64,000 bases of DNA from Pseudorasbora parva. Taxonomy: Eukaryota; Chordata; Actinopteri; Cypriniformes; Gobionidae. A model generated the notes under the pieces. That model was given only the letters and a program-made list of their open reading frames with translations. It had not been told where the DNA came from and made no database searches. The stretch covers positions 37,365,547 to 37,429,546 of the forward strand of contig NC_090182.1 of the NCBI RefSeq assembly GCF_024679245.1, given 5' to 3'. Shown piece by piece: positions 1-12,143 of the stretch (its first letter is position 1; every line of letters begins with the position of its first letter). A program made the translations under genes and the position numbers.

Positions 1-162
1 TGAGGTACAAAACCAAAAAAGTACTAATATTTACCCATAAGGTACTAATACACTCTCTTAAAATACTGATATGTACCATTTAGGGGTGAGTAAATGTGCC
101 TTTTTACGTTTGTACGATACCGCCCTAGTGACAGCACTCTTTTTCTGAGAGTGTATGCTAAA
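1..162. repeat. Edge fragment of a MITE-like repeat
   Basis: The stretch is made of repeated GTACTAATA/TGTACC-type words and a CCCTAGTGACAGC block, and stops at TTTTCTGAGAGTG followed by TA. From general knowledge this wording recurs in cyprinid non-autonomous DNA transposons. Only one end is in the window, so the family and full size cannot be judged. Confidence 0.4.
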
Positions 163-963
163 ATCTCAGAAAAAAGTGCACTTTTAATGATCTGTTGTGA
201 TATTAGTACTATTAGTTTTGAAAATGTAAACCTTGCTTGTGAAAATAGTACCAAAGCAAATAAAAAAATCTGTAATAGCAAACTCTGTTTTAAGCCCAGA
301 AAGCTCATGGCAAATTTATAACTTCATCACACCTTTTGACACAGTTACACACAGTATTACAAACATTATGGATTCAATTACATAAGTTAGGTAATGTAAA
401 TGTATTTTCTAATGTGGCATTTGTAGCCTGTGTTGTAGATTTCAGCAGCGATGGTGATTTGAAACATGCATCTTGCATTGCTTGCTATTAAATGAACTAA
501 ATAAAAATGACTAAATTGAAAGAAGATCATACTGGTGTGTGTCTGTGATTAACCCTTGTGTATCCTTGCAATTCACTATAAAATTATATATTTTACCTCT
601 TCCTAACAGGGAAAACCATTAACAATAAAAATTGCATGAGTATATGGTGTCATGGCTTTGCGATCAAAAAATGTGGTTATAATAGAAGTCAATGGGGCAA
701 AAACAGCCACAAGGAGTAAATGAGGGAGAAAAATGTAAATCTGATGCTGCACAAAAACTAACAATGCATCAAAGCTAATGTTTTTTTCTAATCTTTGACA
801 TGTCCAAGACTGTGATAAAAGGTAAAGGTAACAAAAAAAAATCCAGTCCAAAATTACATTTTAAATTGAAAATCAGTCATTTTGTGTTTTGTTTTTTTCC
901 ACAAATCAATGATTTATGAAATTTGCATAAACTAATTTATGCAATTAAAGAGTTAAAATCCAG

Positions 964-995
<32 letters not shown>

Positions 996-2478
996 ATGTA
1001 GTTGTTTTGATCAGGACTGAGGTTGATTAATAGATGTATGCAAAAAAAATGTAAAAAAAAAATATTTATCTGCTGCAGTTTAATTTTCAGCCACAAGGGT
1101 ACTGAAAGGATAGTGAATTTGCCCATAGTGTATCGTTGAGTTTGTAAAACTTTTCAAAGCATTTTCCCAAAATATATGTAAAAATTTGATTTGTCTCCAA
1201 AAATCATTCAATTTTCTGAAAGACAGAGAAAGTTGTGGCCAAATTAAGACCCAAAAACACCCCATAGTGGCTGAAAACATCCCCAAGGATGCATAAGGGT
1301 TAAACCAAATTTTCTCATTACATATTAATAATATTGTGTTTGAAACAATGATTATGTGGACTGAAAATATGTGCAAGATATTTTTGTACTAAGAGCTTAT
1401 GTACACCTTACTTGTGAAAATAGAACCTAAGTGAATACTAAAAAAAACTGTTACTACTTTACATTTTGTATCTTGTATCTTGACAAGCTATGTTTCACAA
1501 TACTCTTCTGCTCAGCAATATGACAAACAGGCGAAGTGTAGGCTACTTGGTCATTCCTGTTCTGTGAAACTGATAAGCATAGCCAGGAATCCATACATCT
1601 GCATGTATATGATACTGCCAGAGCTGTGAAAGTGCAGCATTGTGGATTGAGGCCATTTGTCAGGTAAAGAGAATCATTCGTCCAACTGCTGCCTTTGAAG
1701 CGAGACAGGGAGAAGGATTAGATGTATCCCTGTCTACTGCAAAAACCCACTTATTTCATTCTCCCGTACAGCCACCTTGAACACATTGCTGCATAACAAA
1801 TGGCCAAGCCACTGGGTGAATGTGAAGAGGATTTAAGGGTCTTTTTATGAGTATTTACCTGAAGGGCAACCAGGAAACAATGTGAAAAGTTCAAGGTAAT
1901 GTTGCAAGTTCAAGTGTTGACTTATGACAGATGGGGTGTGGTTCTAATATTAGTCTGCCTTGCATGTCTTCCATCCGCTTTTATCTTTGGAAAAAAAAAG
2001 AACAATAAGTAGTTTATTTAGACTATAGATTGATTATTTTAACATACATATTTATATACACAGAAATCAATAAATAAATAACTTGTAGGATTTACTTGAT
2101 AAAATCAACACTAGACTATTTTAATGAGGCAGCGACTGTGAAAACAGTGAAGTGAAAAAAAAAATTCTTAGCGATAATTGCTATTTACACTAAGTGCAAA
2201 TAGCGATAGATGCTATTCACACCATGTTAAAATATCACTCAGTTAAAATTAATTTAAATAAATTAGCTTTCTACACAAATAATGTGTCATTTTGAGTAGA
2301 AAATTAACTCCTGATGTCACAGAATGGCAAATTACTAAACCTAACAACAAAATCAATGATAAAAGAGTGTAAATACAGCTGGAAAACAGCAATAAATCAC
2401 ATTATTAATTATTATATCATTTATATTATATTATTTATATGTATTTTTTTTAATTTCTACAAGCTTGAATATATAAGA

Positions 2479-2480
<2 letters not shown>
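163..2480. other. AT-rich sequence without recognisable gene
   Basis: Short frames here (up to about 98 codons) lack any domain and sit in A/T-rich DNA. The part around 1490-1990 is less repetitive and has ordinary base composition, like unique intergenic or intronic DNA. No promoter, RNA gene or splice pattern that I can support. Confidence 0.5.
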
Positions 2481-2483
<3 letters not shown>

Positions 2484-2538
<55 letters not shown>

Positions 2539-2539
2539 T
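2484..2539. repeat. (TA)n microsatellite
   Basis: Alternating TA, interrupted once by TACATA. It lies just downstream, in the minus sense, of the hAT transposase scrap. Confidence 0.95.
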
Positions 2540-2555
2540 GTTATTATATATAATA

Positions 2556-2700
2556 TAATATGCAACACTGAATGCATCTAATTTTCAATAGCTCCTCAAA
2601 TGTTTTTTCATTGCGTCTGCATCGTTCTGCTCTGAAGATCTTTCCTGCAACACTAAAGATTCTCTCAGCAGGTGCGGATGAAGCTGCTATGGCAAGATGG
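2556..2700 (-). pseudogene. hAT transposase C-terminal fragment
   Basis: On the minus strand the codons from about 2699 downward read LAIAASSAPAERIFSVAGKI and then continue with FRAERCRRNEKTFEELLKI. This is the signature of the hAT C-terminal dimerisation region (Dimer_Tnp_hAT, as in ZBED-like and Ac-like transposases), normally the last part of a protein of about 600 residues. Only about 45 residues survive. The sequence upstream of 2700 does not continue the domain and downstream it dissolves into TA repeats. In intact elements this domain helps the transposase dimerise, but the fragment is far too short to act and has no start codon. Family assignment is firm; the specific element is unknown. 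Confidence 0.75.
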
Positions 2701-2881
2701 ATATGTATATTCATTTATTTGATTTTTTCTTGAATTTAAATTCTGCTTCCTTTAATTGAAATTTGAATTGTAATTCTAGATCTTGTTTTTGAGATCAATT
2801 CAATTCAAATTAAATTCAATATTCAACAATTTTATTGGAATTTGGTAGTCATTCTCAATTCCATTATGAGTTGTGCACAAG

Positions 2882-3342
2882 CCTGATTTACACTATACTA
2901 AACTGGCAAAACAGCCCAAGACGCTTTGACCCGTTAAAGGAAGTAAAATGCACAAAATTCAATGAACCCATATGAAATGATTATTCAGTGCTTTGCCTTC
3001 CGTAATATCTTTAAAGGTCAGCAAAAAAATTGCCTTCATCTTCCATTGTACCATTAGTGTCATGTGATAGTTTGCGTCCACCTGAGTTGACGTCATTCGC
3101 CTCCGTCCCTTTTTCAATGAAGTATGACTCGCGTCTACTGGGGAATATCCCATTTGACCGCTTACATGGCAGACGTAAATGCACGTCTCCGAATCATATC
3201 GGATGAGTGAGGTCTGAATCCGATCTTCATTTTTTTCCTGCTTACAAGTGACTTTCACATGTCATATCCGATCTGTGCAACATGAGAGGGAAAAATCGGA
3301 ATTGGGTCACTGAAACATGCAGTGTAAATGGGGCCCATGTGC
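2882..3342. mobile_element. Probable MITE with TTTACACT ends
   Basis: The left edge carries CCTGATTTACACT and the right edge carries AGTGTAAATGGGGCC, which is its approximate reverse complement. The interior contains ATCCGATCT/ATCGGAT words in both orientations. No coding capacity is visible; the 99-codon minus frame inside is a by-product. Ends and target duplication are not sharp enough to name a superfamily. Confidence 0.4.
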
Positions 3343-3404
3343 ATCTGTGCAATGCGCTTCAGACCATGCATGCGCTCAGATCTTTAAAATAGGGCCCTTT
3401 TTGG

Positions 3405-3567
3405 TACTGCATTTGCGTTTCTGCATTTGGCAGATGCTTTGATCCAAAGCTTACTTTGCATTCAAGGTACACGTTTAAAAAAAAAAAATCAGTTCGTGCT
3501 TTCCCTGGGAATCAAACCTATGACCTTGGTGTGGCTATAGTGCCATGCTCTATTGTTTGAGTTACAG
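3405..3567 (-). mobile_element. tRNA-derived SINE (teleost type)
   Basis: Read on the minus strand, the element starts with a tRNA-like head (GAGCATGGCAC, then GGTCATAGGTTTGATTCCC, a B-box-like pol III promoter) and ends with a LINE-like tail containing CTTTGGATCAAAGCATCTGC and CAAATGCAG. This head-and-tail order is that of teleost tRNA SINEs mobilised by a partner LINE. A poly(T) run on the plus strand lies between head and tail. The A box is weak and the copy is diverged, so it is probably an old, inactive insertion. Confidence 0.7.
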
Positions 3568-4567
3568 TAAAGCTACTAACGTGTGTGACGCACATTTTGG
3601 CTTGTGTCATAATCGCACCGTCAGTTTTTCCATTGTGTCTTCTACCATCCTTATCAATAAAAGTGGCAGAAAAGCCATAATTAAATTAGTGGATTTTACC
3701 CTCTGTATAGCCACCCCCACCTCCCCACCCCTCCTCATCCCTTTTTTTTTTCTTCCAGAGGTCAGGTTTCTTTCTGAACTGACATGAGATATACTGATAG
3801 AGGACAATCTCTATGGTCGTGCAAATGTCATCACATGCCCATCATTGTTTTCCAAGCGGCTTCGGCCACCTGAACCTACAGTGACATTTGGCAGCGGCTC
3901 AGATCACCCTGCTGTCTTCTGCCAGGCTTATCGGCATGCTACGCTCGCTGCAACCAATTATAGTGACACAAGTGACTTTCACGACCTAGTGCGCCCAGCA
4001 TGTTGAACACTAAATTTAAATTATTCACCCAGTAAGAGCTTGATTGACTCGTCTTTGGCCGTACGCCTTGCAGAGTAATGTTCCTCCCACCGCCCTTGCT
4101 TTCAGACTGGGATTAGCTTTTCAGATGTGTCTGTTAGCTGTTGTCAGCCACTTGTTGATTTTGTTGTGCTGATTCACTTGCTCTTTAAGTGGGGCTAATG
4201 CATATCAGCATGGGAACCCAGCTGGAAATTGGCCAAACTTTGGCCCTCTCATGGGATTCATTGTGACATTAACCGCTAATTAGATTCTGTCCTGGTAATT
4301 ACAGCCAACTTTTAGCCTAACTGAAGTATTTATCTTTTCTGTGGACTAAATGGATTGAGCTGCAAAAATGTAGATGATTTGCTCTGCTCGTCTAAAAAAA
4401 ATATAATAACTATATGCTGGTGCAACAAAACTATATTGCTAAAACATGGTTTAAAAAAGAATACCGATAAAATGCAGCTGTCTTGATCCAGAAGCCTTTA
4501 ATACCCTTATGAAAAAGAAGTAATCTATTAGTATACTTATTTTAAGCTAAAAAAAAAACTATAAAAG

Positions 4568-4612
4568 AAGTATAGTTCTGAGAAGTTTTATGTACTTCTC
4601 AGAACTATACTT
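4568..4612. repeat. Perfect 19-bp hairpin with 7-nt loop
   Basis: AAGTATAGTTCTGAGAAGT at 4568-4586 is the exact reverse complement of 4594-4612, with loop TTTATGT. It lies in a patch rich in AGTATACTT words, so it is most simply the tip of a foldback element. Confidence 0.75.
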
Positions 4613-4929
4613 AAAATTGCACTTATACTAGACTTAATACTAGACTTATACTGAGAGAAAAGTCTAAGTATGTTTGGCCTATACTGGTACTTTTTGCTTA
4701 AAAGTATAATAAAGTATCCTAAGTATACTGGGCTTGTATGTTTAATCTTTTGATTGAGCAGCCTATAAAATAATTTTCCCACATAGTTTTACAAACAGTC
4801 TTATGACCTTGCTTTGTTTAATAAAACAATTTTTTTCCTAATTCTGGGTATCTAAATTTTTGTGTAGGTTAATCCACTGGTAGAATCATGCATTCCCTTT
4901 TTTAATCAACACTTGAATGTGGGTAAGAT

Positions 4930-4958
4930 TAAATAAATAAATAAATAAATAAATAAAA
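4930..4958. repeat. (AAAT)n microsatellite
   Basis: Seven AAAT units in a row inside otherwise ordinary AT-rich DNA. Confidence 0.9.
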
Positions 4959-5940
4959 CCTATGTCTGGATCAGATTCAGAATGATGATTAAAACAAAGA
5001 TGGAGTATATTGAGTCTATCAACACCCCCAAAGCGTCACAGTCACTAACACTTACTAGGTCAACATTTCATTCTACAACATTAGACTGCAACATTATGAA
5101 CTGATATGCTGATTAATGTTTGAGGATCATGTTGTTTTACAATTCCGTGAGAAATCTTCTATCACTTGTTTCTGCTTCTTCTTCACCCGTGCTTTGATCA
5201 TGAGATTCTGTACTCTTTCAGAAGATGTGTAATAGGATTTATGTCACATGTACAAACAGGCAAACAGGTCTTATTGCATCCGCTTGTCTGAGGAAGTATT
5301 TAAGTGCCCCGATTATGGATTTCTGAAAATGGCATTTCATGTAGTGTTCTGATTTGAACTGATCTTCATAGCTCTAAATAATTAACAAATAATTTTTAAA
5401 ACAAATCCCAAGCCGTTGTGCTGTCAAGACTAAACATTCAGATTTTGCCCGTATTTTCAGCCTCACTTGGCATTTTAATACAGTTCCTACACATGCACCT
5501 AAATAAATTCTGCAATTAATGAATTAATTAATACAAATACATGGCAACAGACAGCAAGATTAATCAGATTACAGCACGTCACTTCTCAGACATTCGCACT
5601 CTTGTTCATCTGGCCTGAAATGCCATAAACTACATTATTACACGACTCTGTGAAGTACTTGTTTCTGATTGGTAAATTGCGTAATACAGTGGTATGTTAT
5701 TCCCAGATAACAACCGCCAAAACTGAATAACGCATCGCTCATCCAGGTACTACAAGCTATCTTGACCGATACTACTTATATGCTTAACGTGTCACTCTAC
5801 TGTCTTCGACGGTCTGGCGCCATCTTGGGATTGAAACACTTAACCACCATGGGTTACAATGGAAGAAGATTTCAAGGTATTTTACTCATGATTTACTCAC
5901 TCTCGAGTCATCTTATGTGTATATGACATGATATTTAAAG

Positions 5941-6326
5941 AGTCCTGGCTAATCCAAGATTTTTAATGACAGTAGATGTAGCTCTGTTTTTGAAGTCCAT
6001 AAAAAATGCATCTGTTCATCAAATAACGTGCTTCACACGGCTCCAGGGATTTAATAAAGGCATTTTGTCCGATCGCATTATGTATTCAGTTTATGGGAAA
6101 AGTGTTGAAAGTGCCTCTGCAGTTCAAAAGGCCGTACATATCTTGAATTGCGAGAAGGCCTTTTCAACTCTTTTTCCATGGAAGGCACATTCTTACATTG
6201 ATGCAGCGATTTGCTTCAGAAGCTCCTGGAGCCGTGTGGAGCACGTTATTTGACGGGCAGATGCATTTTTTATGGATTTCAAAAACAGAGCTACAGCTAC
6301 TGCCAAAGCTTGGATTAGCCAGGACT
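5941..6326. mobile_element. Foldback MITE with arms of about 105 bp
   Basis: The left arm (5941-6046) begins AGTCCTGGCTAATCCAAG. The right arm (6225-6326) is its diverged reverse complement and ends CTTGGATTAGCCAGGACT. Shared inner blocks include AAAAAATGCATCTG and the pair CACACGGCTCCAGG / CCTGGAGCCGTGTGG. A loop of about 180 bp separates the arms. A 95-codon plus frame spans arm and loop but is an accident of the palindrome. No transposase, so non-autonomous; superfamily unresolved. Confidence 0.75.
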
Positions 6327-6572
6327 TTTTGGTAACGCTTTAGATTACGGCCCGGAAGAAAAATGCATAATTAAAGCGCATTTACAGCATAACTTTCGGT
6401 AATTATAGTGTAACTATAAAGTAAGTACTTATAGGTATAAGGGAACTATGTAATATTTGGGGAAATAAGGGGAATTAACCATTTTTTTGTTAATTAACTA
6501 AATTAACAAATTATTTATACTGTAAGTATTTTTTTAATTAAGGGGTAATTATCCGAGTAGTTACAGGGTAAG

Positions 6573-7026
6573 TACACTCTTAGAAGAAAAGGTTCTATCG
6601 GCGCTACGTATTTGGAACCCTTAAAAGTTTATATATAGAAGTATATTTGAGTATACTCCAAAGACCCTTTTATGCTTAAAGGTTCTATAATGACAAGAAA
6701 GAAGCATTTTGACACTTAAAAAGGGTTCTATATAGAACACTGCAAAAAAAAAATGCCTTTCTTATCAAAGAAAAAAAATGCATTTCTTATCTTAGCAAAA
6801 ACTCTCTTAATTTTGAGTTATTTTTCCAAAAATAAGACAATTACTTTTGCTTGTCTAGTAAAATACTTCTTGTTTTAACAATGTTTAGATGTTTGGACTA
6901 GAAACAAGACAAAAATACTAAGTAAGAAAAGCATTTTTTTGCAGTGAACCTTTTAGGAGTTCCAACTATGTAGCCCCGATATAACCTTTTAAGGTTCTAT
7001 ATAGAACCTTTTCTTCTAAGAGTGTA
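6573..7026. mobile_element. Tc1/mariner-type MITE (TA flanks)
   Basis: The terminal inverted repeat CACTCTTAGAAGAAAAGGTT (continuing CTAT) is perfect at both ends, and each end abuts TA, the target of Tc1/mariner elements. The interior holds GGTTCTATATAGAACC-like words in both orientations and no reading frame. It is itself interrupted by another MITE at 6738-6946. Ends this well matched suggest the insertion is fairly recent. Confidence 0.8.
6738..6946. mobile_element. Nested MITE with CACTGCAAAAA ends
   Basis: The left end CACTGCAAAAAAAAAATGCC mirrors the right end GCATTTTTTTGCAGTG. The interior has TTTGTCTTGTTTCTAGTCC-like words in the minus sense. It sits wholly inside the TA-flanked MITE, so it inserted later. 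No coding capacity. Confidence 0.7.
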
Positions 7027-7389
7027 TGAACGTGTAAATTAGAAAAAGTGGCTCTTTCCTGACAAATGATTTGTGTTTAAGGCAATTAAAAGATAAAAGT
7101 GTTAAAGTGTTAATTAGTCATTTTGGACTTGGACTTTTTTTTTGGAGATCGCGTGTCAAACTGCTGAAATCACGCAACTTTGACACATTTTTGGCAACTT
7201 TGACTTTTTCCAAATCATGAATCGATACACTGATTCATAACAGTTCGAAGCTTTGTTTTGAAATTAGCCCATCACTATATAAGTCTTTATTTAGTTGTTG
7301 TTTTTTTGCTCACAAAAAACATTCTCGTCATTTCATAAACTTATTGTAGTGAGATGGGCTTTATAACAACGTCTTTAGTGCCTTTTATG

Positions 7390-7904
7390 TAGCCTGACAA
7401 GCCAGACCCACATCAAGATGTTTGGTCTGGAAACTCACCATAGACAGGGCTCAATCCAAGGGGCGGGATAAACGGTTGTCTTTCAAACTCCCTCTGCACA
7501 CGATAGGATAGAGCTACACCAACCAGAACAACGAAGGTGAAACAAAGCTTGTTAAAAGATTAAACATTCACCGTATCCGGTCGGCTAAACTCCGAACACA
7601 TCTTCCCTTTTTAAGAATGACTTCAGTGCCGTTCTTTGTTCTTTTCTCAGAGAAAAGCTTAACTCCAAGTCTTCCAGAATCACAGTCAAAGCTGATTCGA
7701 AAGACCGCCGCCGTTCGCCAGTTTCTGTGTTTACTAGAAGCACGCAAACGCAACTCGGCCGTCGTCATTGTGGCCCCGCCCGCCGACTCTATACACGATG
7801 TGATTGGCCCGTCCAGATTGAGAGGAATACAGCTCAGAAGGGTATTGAGAGTTCCTAGACGATTAAATTTGCTGCCGCTAGGGTGCGTCTAGATTTCTAG
7901 GCTA
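7390..7904. mobile_element. 9-bp-duplication MITE, copy 1
   Basis: The element starts TAGCCTGACAAGCC and ends TTTCTAGGCTA. It is flanked by a perfect 9-bp repeat CCTTTTATG at 7381-7389 and 7905-7913. Two more copies occur at 11642-12143 and 55604-56094. Internal landmarks shared by all three are ATCAAGATGTTTGGTCTGG, GGGGCGGGATAAACGG and GCTAGGGTGCGTCTAG. Frames on both strands (66 and 91 codons) are not conserved between copies and are not genes. A 9-bp duplication is usual for Mutator-like elements, but the TAGCCT ends alone do not prove that family. Confidence 0.85.
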
Positions 7905-7913
7905 CCTTTTATG

Positions 7914-8093
7914 GGTCTTGAGAAAGGAAATGACATTGGTTTCAATCGGTGAAAGCCTTTCTGAGCCATCGGATTTCAACAAAAATATCTTCATTTGTGT
8001 TCCAAAGATGAACGGAGGTCTTACGGGTGTTGAACGACATGAGGGTAAGTAATTAATGACAACATTTTCATTTTTGGGTGAACTACCCCTTTA
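7914..8093. mobile_element. 3' half of a GGGTGAACT-type MITE
   Basis: The block GGAACGACATGAGGG-like, TAATTAATGACA, TTTTTGGGTGAACTACCCC ending in TTTAA is the right half of a very common cyprinid MITE ending. Its left part appears to continue before 7390, so the 9-bp-duplication element split it. Partial copies with the same ending lie at about 10380-10470, 10590-10665 and 12920-12950. Confidence 0.6.
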
Positions 8094-9647
8094 AATTGAT
8101 GAGAGTGCAGTGTTTTGTTGGGTAACACTTTTTTTTTTTTTCAGTGGTCCAATTTAGACATTCTACTAACTTGTGTTGTCCCACAGACATTTATATCTGT
8201 GTAAGTATCTTTGCAAGTACATGTCAATCTAACCCTAAAATAGTCTACTAACCATCTGGTACAGTCTACTAATACTCTATTGAGAGTTAGTTAGTATTTC
8301 AGTGATTTTTAATTTCATGACATTTATTTCCTCTCATTTATTATTTACAGACCTATATACGTAATTTATCTGTAATAAAATATTCTTGTTACGTTAAGCC
8401 TGATGTTCACATGTCCGTATGTGTGACTGCACAGGCGTCTCTCAGCATCTTGTTGTTGGATTGCTGAAAAGAAGACTGCAGTGAACACAAGCATCTTTTA
8501 TTCATCTGGCTGATGATGTGAAAAATCAGTTCTGGATTTTTTTTTTTTTTTTTTAAACAAAAACTTTATTTGGCTTGTTAAAAAAAGAAAAAGAAAAAAA
8601 AAGCTGAATCTATCAGAAAATCCAACAATTTATTATTTTATAAAAGTCTGTTTTATTCTAATAGAAAAATGCATCAACCATGCAGCGCTTTCCGCTCGGC
8701 TTGTCTCATCTCATCTCAGTCAGCATGTATTTTACTAATGTAGAAAAAAGCAACTTTGACATTTTGTGTTCCACAGAAAAACTTGGATGTGGAGGTGTGC
8801 ATGATTAAAACAAATATCATAATCCCCATGAGTATACTAGCCAAACATAAATGAAACAGATTTTTTTCTTTTCTTACCAACAACTGAGTTTAAAGATACA
8901 ATTTAAACTCCAAAATATGACCTCGTATTTGAACTCGTGTGGCCAATACACTTCTGCTTGGATATGCAAAAAAATGGCAATAACTGGTCAATCGAAATAC
9001 ATTACCTGCCCCTTTTATTCATAATACATATCAACTCAGGCTTATTAAATCATCTTGCTCGTGTCTGTCATTATATAATCTAGTCTAGTCCCATGTTCAG
9101 GCTTGAGTGATGAGACAACTTGGGCAAATAAGAACTGTCTGACCTGAATATGTTCAGCAGGATTCTGGCAGACTCTGAAAACAGCCTGATTCATGCTCAC
9201 AGCTGACGGAGCATACAGCTGCACAGGTGGAGCGAGCTGGGTCATACAGTTCTGTTTATTTTAGGAGCTCCAACCCAAACAAAATGATCACCAGCTGCAT
9301 ACAATTTGAGATAAATTTACTTAGATTGTGAAAACAGGCTGTGTAAGGGCCAAATGCAGGCCCTCTGGCAGTTAGCATACATTACTTATGCTGATCCTGA
9401 ATGAAGGTATACATTTGGCTTGCAAGATAATATGACAAATATAGACTTATTTTAGTAGGGAAACAGAATTCTGGACTCGCATTGAGCTTTTTGAACCTGT
9501 TCACCGCGAATATTTACTCATATGTTCACTGATTCATTTAACAACCCTTTAGGTTATACCATAAAAACAGTAGGTTGTATGGTGGCCCAGTAGTGCACAA
9601 CACAACACAGTCTGAAAAGCAAACATAAATTCAACAACACACAAAAA
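8094..9647. other. AT-rich sequence without recognisable gene
   Basis: Contains poly(T) near 8538-8555 and an A/G-rich run near 8580-8602. The parts at 8395-8530 and 9040-9250 have balanced composition and look unique. The 66-codon minus frame at 9045-9245 has no recognisable domain. Nothing else supported. Confidence 0.45.
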
Positions 9648-10356
9648 AATCAAGCCACAACACAACAAAAATGCCACAACACAACAGAGAAGCCACAACA
9701 CAAAAGCCACAACTTGTTGCTTTTCTGCTCTCGGAGCATGGTAAAGTTCGTTTCCTTGCTACTGTTTTATAGATTCGGCAATCGTACAAAGATAGCTATA
9801 CTATGATCAGTTTAAGTGTTTGTTTCATTGTATATCAACATCAAATATTATTTCATAACCACCAATAAGCATTATAGCTGCATATTTATACTCACGAACA
9901 CTTTGACCCGCTACCATAGGGCATGATGCCCAAGGGAACGTCTGCCAATTCCACCGTGTGTTTGAAACGTATAATTTGTATTGTACATTGTATTAATTTG
10001 TAATTATTATTACCAATACAATCAAGCTTTGGAATTTGAACATGTCTGTTTTTTTAAATGTGGAAATTTACTTAAAAAATGTTATAATACAAATTATATG
10101 TTTCAAACACATGGTGGAATTGGCAGACATTCCCTTAGACATTATGCACTGTGGTAGCGGGTCCGTGCATAAATATAAATATGCAGCTATAATGCATGTA
10201 GGTGGTTTTGAATAAATATATAATGTGGATATGCAATGGTTACATTCTGTTAAAATTGGTATTTATATCTTTGTAAGATAACTAAATCTAGAGCAGTGGA
10301 CTAACTGTACCACACTCCAGTGGTCAGGAGCATTTCTGTTGTGTAGTGGCTTGATT
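9648..10356. mobile_element. Long foldback element (about 700 bp)
   Basis: Left landmarks CAAGCCACAAC (9651), TACAAAGATA, ATTATAGCTGCATATTTATA, CCAATTCCACC(G/A)TGTGTTTGAAAC and ATACAAATTATA recur as reverse complements in reverse order up to GTGTAGTGGCTTGA (10341-10354). Inner arms of roughly 200 bp face each other across a spacer of about 100 bp. The left tip carries repeated CACAACACAAC words. No frame longer than chance and no clear target duplication. Confidence 0.75.
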
Positions 10357-11641
10357 ATATATAATATCTAAATTTGTATTCCAAAAATTAATGAAGGTTT
10401 TATTGTTTTGGAATGACATGAGGGTGATTTATGACAGAATTGTTTATATTTTTCTGTGAACCAACCCTTTAAATGTACATTTTAAAGGAAGTGTATGTAA
10501 GATTGTGGCCAAAACTGGTACTGCAATCACTTTCAAAAGAAAGAAATCTCTCTAGTTTAAAATATTTTTGAGTTTCATAGATAAACAGTCTTCTGGATTT
10601 GAAACAACATGAGGCTGAGTATATGATGATATACATTTTATTTCTGGGTGAAATATCCTTTTAAAATGTGCTAATTGTTCTAGAGAAATTAATAATTTAA
10701 ATAGTATAAACCTCACCAGCGACATCATGACATTGGCAGATAGGATACCGTCCCTTCCTGGCGATGACGGCAAATGCAGCAGACAGGGAAAAGTCTATTT
10801 CACTCTTTTAAGAGCTCTCCAAAATATTGGTCATTGGCAAAACATCTACGCTAATGAATAATGTAGTTACGGAGGTAGGGGCTAACTGGATCATGATAAA
10901 GAGCCAAACCCTGACACCAGTGCTTCTCTGACTCATTCAGACTCAAAACAGTGACACGTTCAGGGAGATTAGCATATTTTTTATAGATCCAACCAATTAC
11001 ATGCTCCTTCAAAGCTCACACTTGAATGATATTTGCTCATGCAACAATCCCCCACAAACAGTCACACACACCATAGGGTCCAAAGTGAGAACATAGTGAT
11101 GGAAAATTTTAGCTATCGCACAAAACTGAATTAGAAAAATTCTGTGACTTTAGTAGATGATTATCATTAAGGTTTTTTTTCCCAAAATACTATGCACACT
11201 ACAGTAAAATTGCATTACGTTTCCCATTACTAGGCATAAGCACAGATGAAGATTGCTTGTTATATTGCATCAGATTTCCTGACCTTTACAGTCATAATGA
11301 GAGTGTGCATCATCTCACTGACACAGAAACGCCCGGAACATCCTGTTACTGCAAAACATGGTGCTAGCTTGTTAGCAAATGTAGGTTTGGGGTGAAATAG
11401 TATTCACCCCCCAGTGTTGTGGGTGACGCATGACTCCAACTAGCTGTCAAAAAACAGTAGAGCTAAAGAGTTAGAGCTTGAATTGGAAGGAGAAAATATT
11501 CATGGAGAAAAGTTAATTTGTAGACATTTCGTATATTTCTCAGCCAGTTGCCATAAAGTTGTCTTTATAAAAGGAGTTATATATTATGTGGCTTAATTCA
11601 GCGACAACCTTCTGGTTTCTCACTTGAATCCAACGCTGAAG
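10357..11641. other. Intergenic sequence with MITE scraps
   Basis: Two decayed endings of the GGGTGAACT-type MITE are visible near 10380-10470 and 10590-10665. The part 10860-11060 is repeat-poor and may be ordinary unique DNA. No gene supported. Confidence 0.4.
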
Positions 11642-12143
11642 TAGCCTGACAAGCAAGACCAACATCAAGATGTTTGGTCTGGAAACTCACCATTGACAGG
11701 GCTCAATCCGAGGGGCGGGATAAACGGTTGTCTTTCAAACTCCCTCTGCACGCGATAGGATAGTGCTACCACCAACCAGAGCAAAGAAGGTGAAACAGAG
11801 CTTGTTGATAGTTTAAACATTCGCCGTATCCGGTCGGCAAAATTCCGAACACATCTTAAGAAGTTCTTTTCTCAGAGAAAAGCTTAAGTCCAAGTCTTCC
11901 AGAGTCGCGGTCAAAGCTGATTCGAAAGACCGCCGCCGTTCGCCAGTTTCTGTGTTTATTAGAAGCACGTAAACGCAACTCGGTCATCGTCATTATGGCC
12001 CCGCCCACCGACTCTATACACGATGTGATTGGCCCAGCAAGAGTTTGGGGATTACAGCTCAGAAGGGTATTGAGAGTTGCTAGACGACACTCGCGGGCAG
12101 ATTAGATTTGCTGCCACTAGGGTGCGTCTAGATTTCTAGGCTA
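11642..12143. mobile_element. 9-bp-duplication MITE, copy 2
   Basis: It begins TAGCCTGACAAGC and ends TTTCTAGGCTA like copy 1. Flanks ACGCTGAAG (11633-11641) and ACACTGAAG (12144-12152) match at eight of nine bases, so a 9-bp duplication is supported a second time. Relative to copy 1 it has lost part of the AAGAATGACTTCAGTGCC block, which breaks the open frame seen there. Confidence 0.85.

Larger units (their letters stand above)
3568..5940. other. Mostly unique sequence; CNE-like patch
   Basis: No supported gene. The segment 3970-4330 is unusually free of repeats and has balanced composition, with several TAATTA/TAATTACAG homeodomain-like words around 4270-4310; this is what conserved regulatory DNA often looks like, but conservation cannot be tested here. 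From 4480 to 4750 the words AGTATACTT and its variants recur, typical of a decayed MITE. An ATG near 5850 and short frames have no domain. Confidence 0.35.

Noticed and set aside
5966..6253. 95-codon frame
   Set aside because: It spans one arm and the loop of a foldback element.
7568..7892. Frames of 66 and 91 codons in the MITE, echoed at 55826-56056
   Set aside because: The similar N-terminus (MTSVPFFVLFSEKSLTP) in copies 1 and 3 is due to the shared MITE sequence; copy 2 lost it and the frames diverge.
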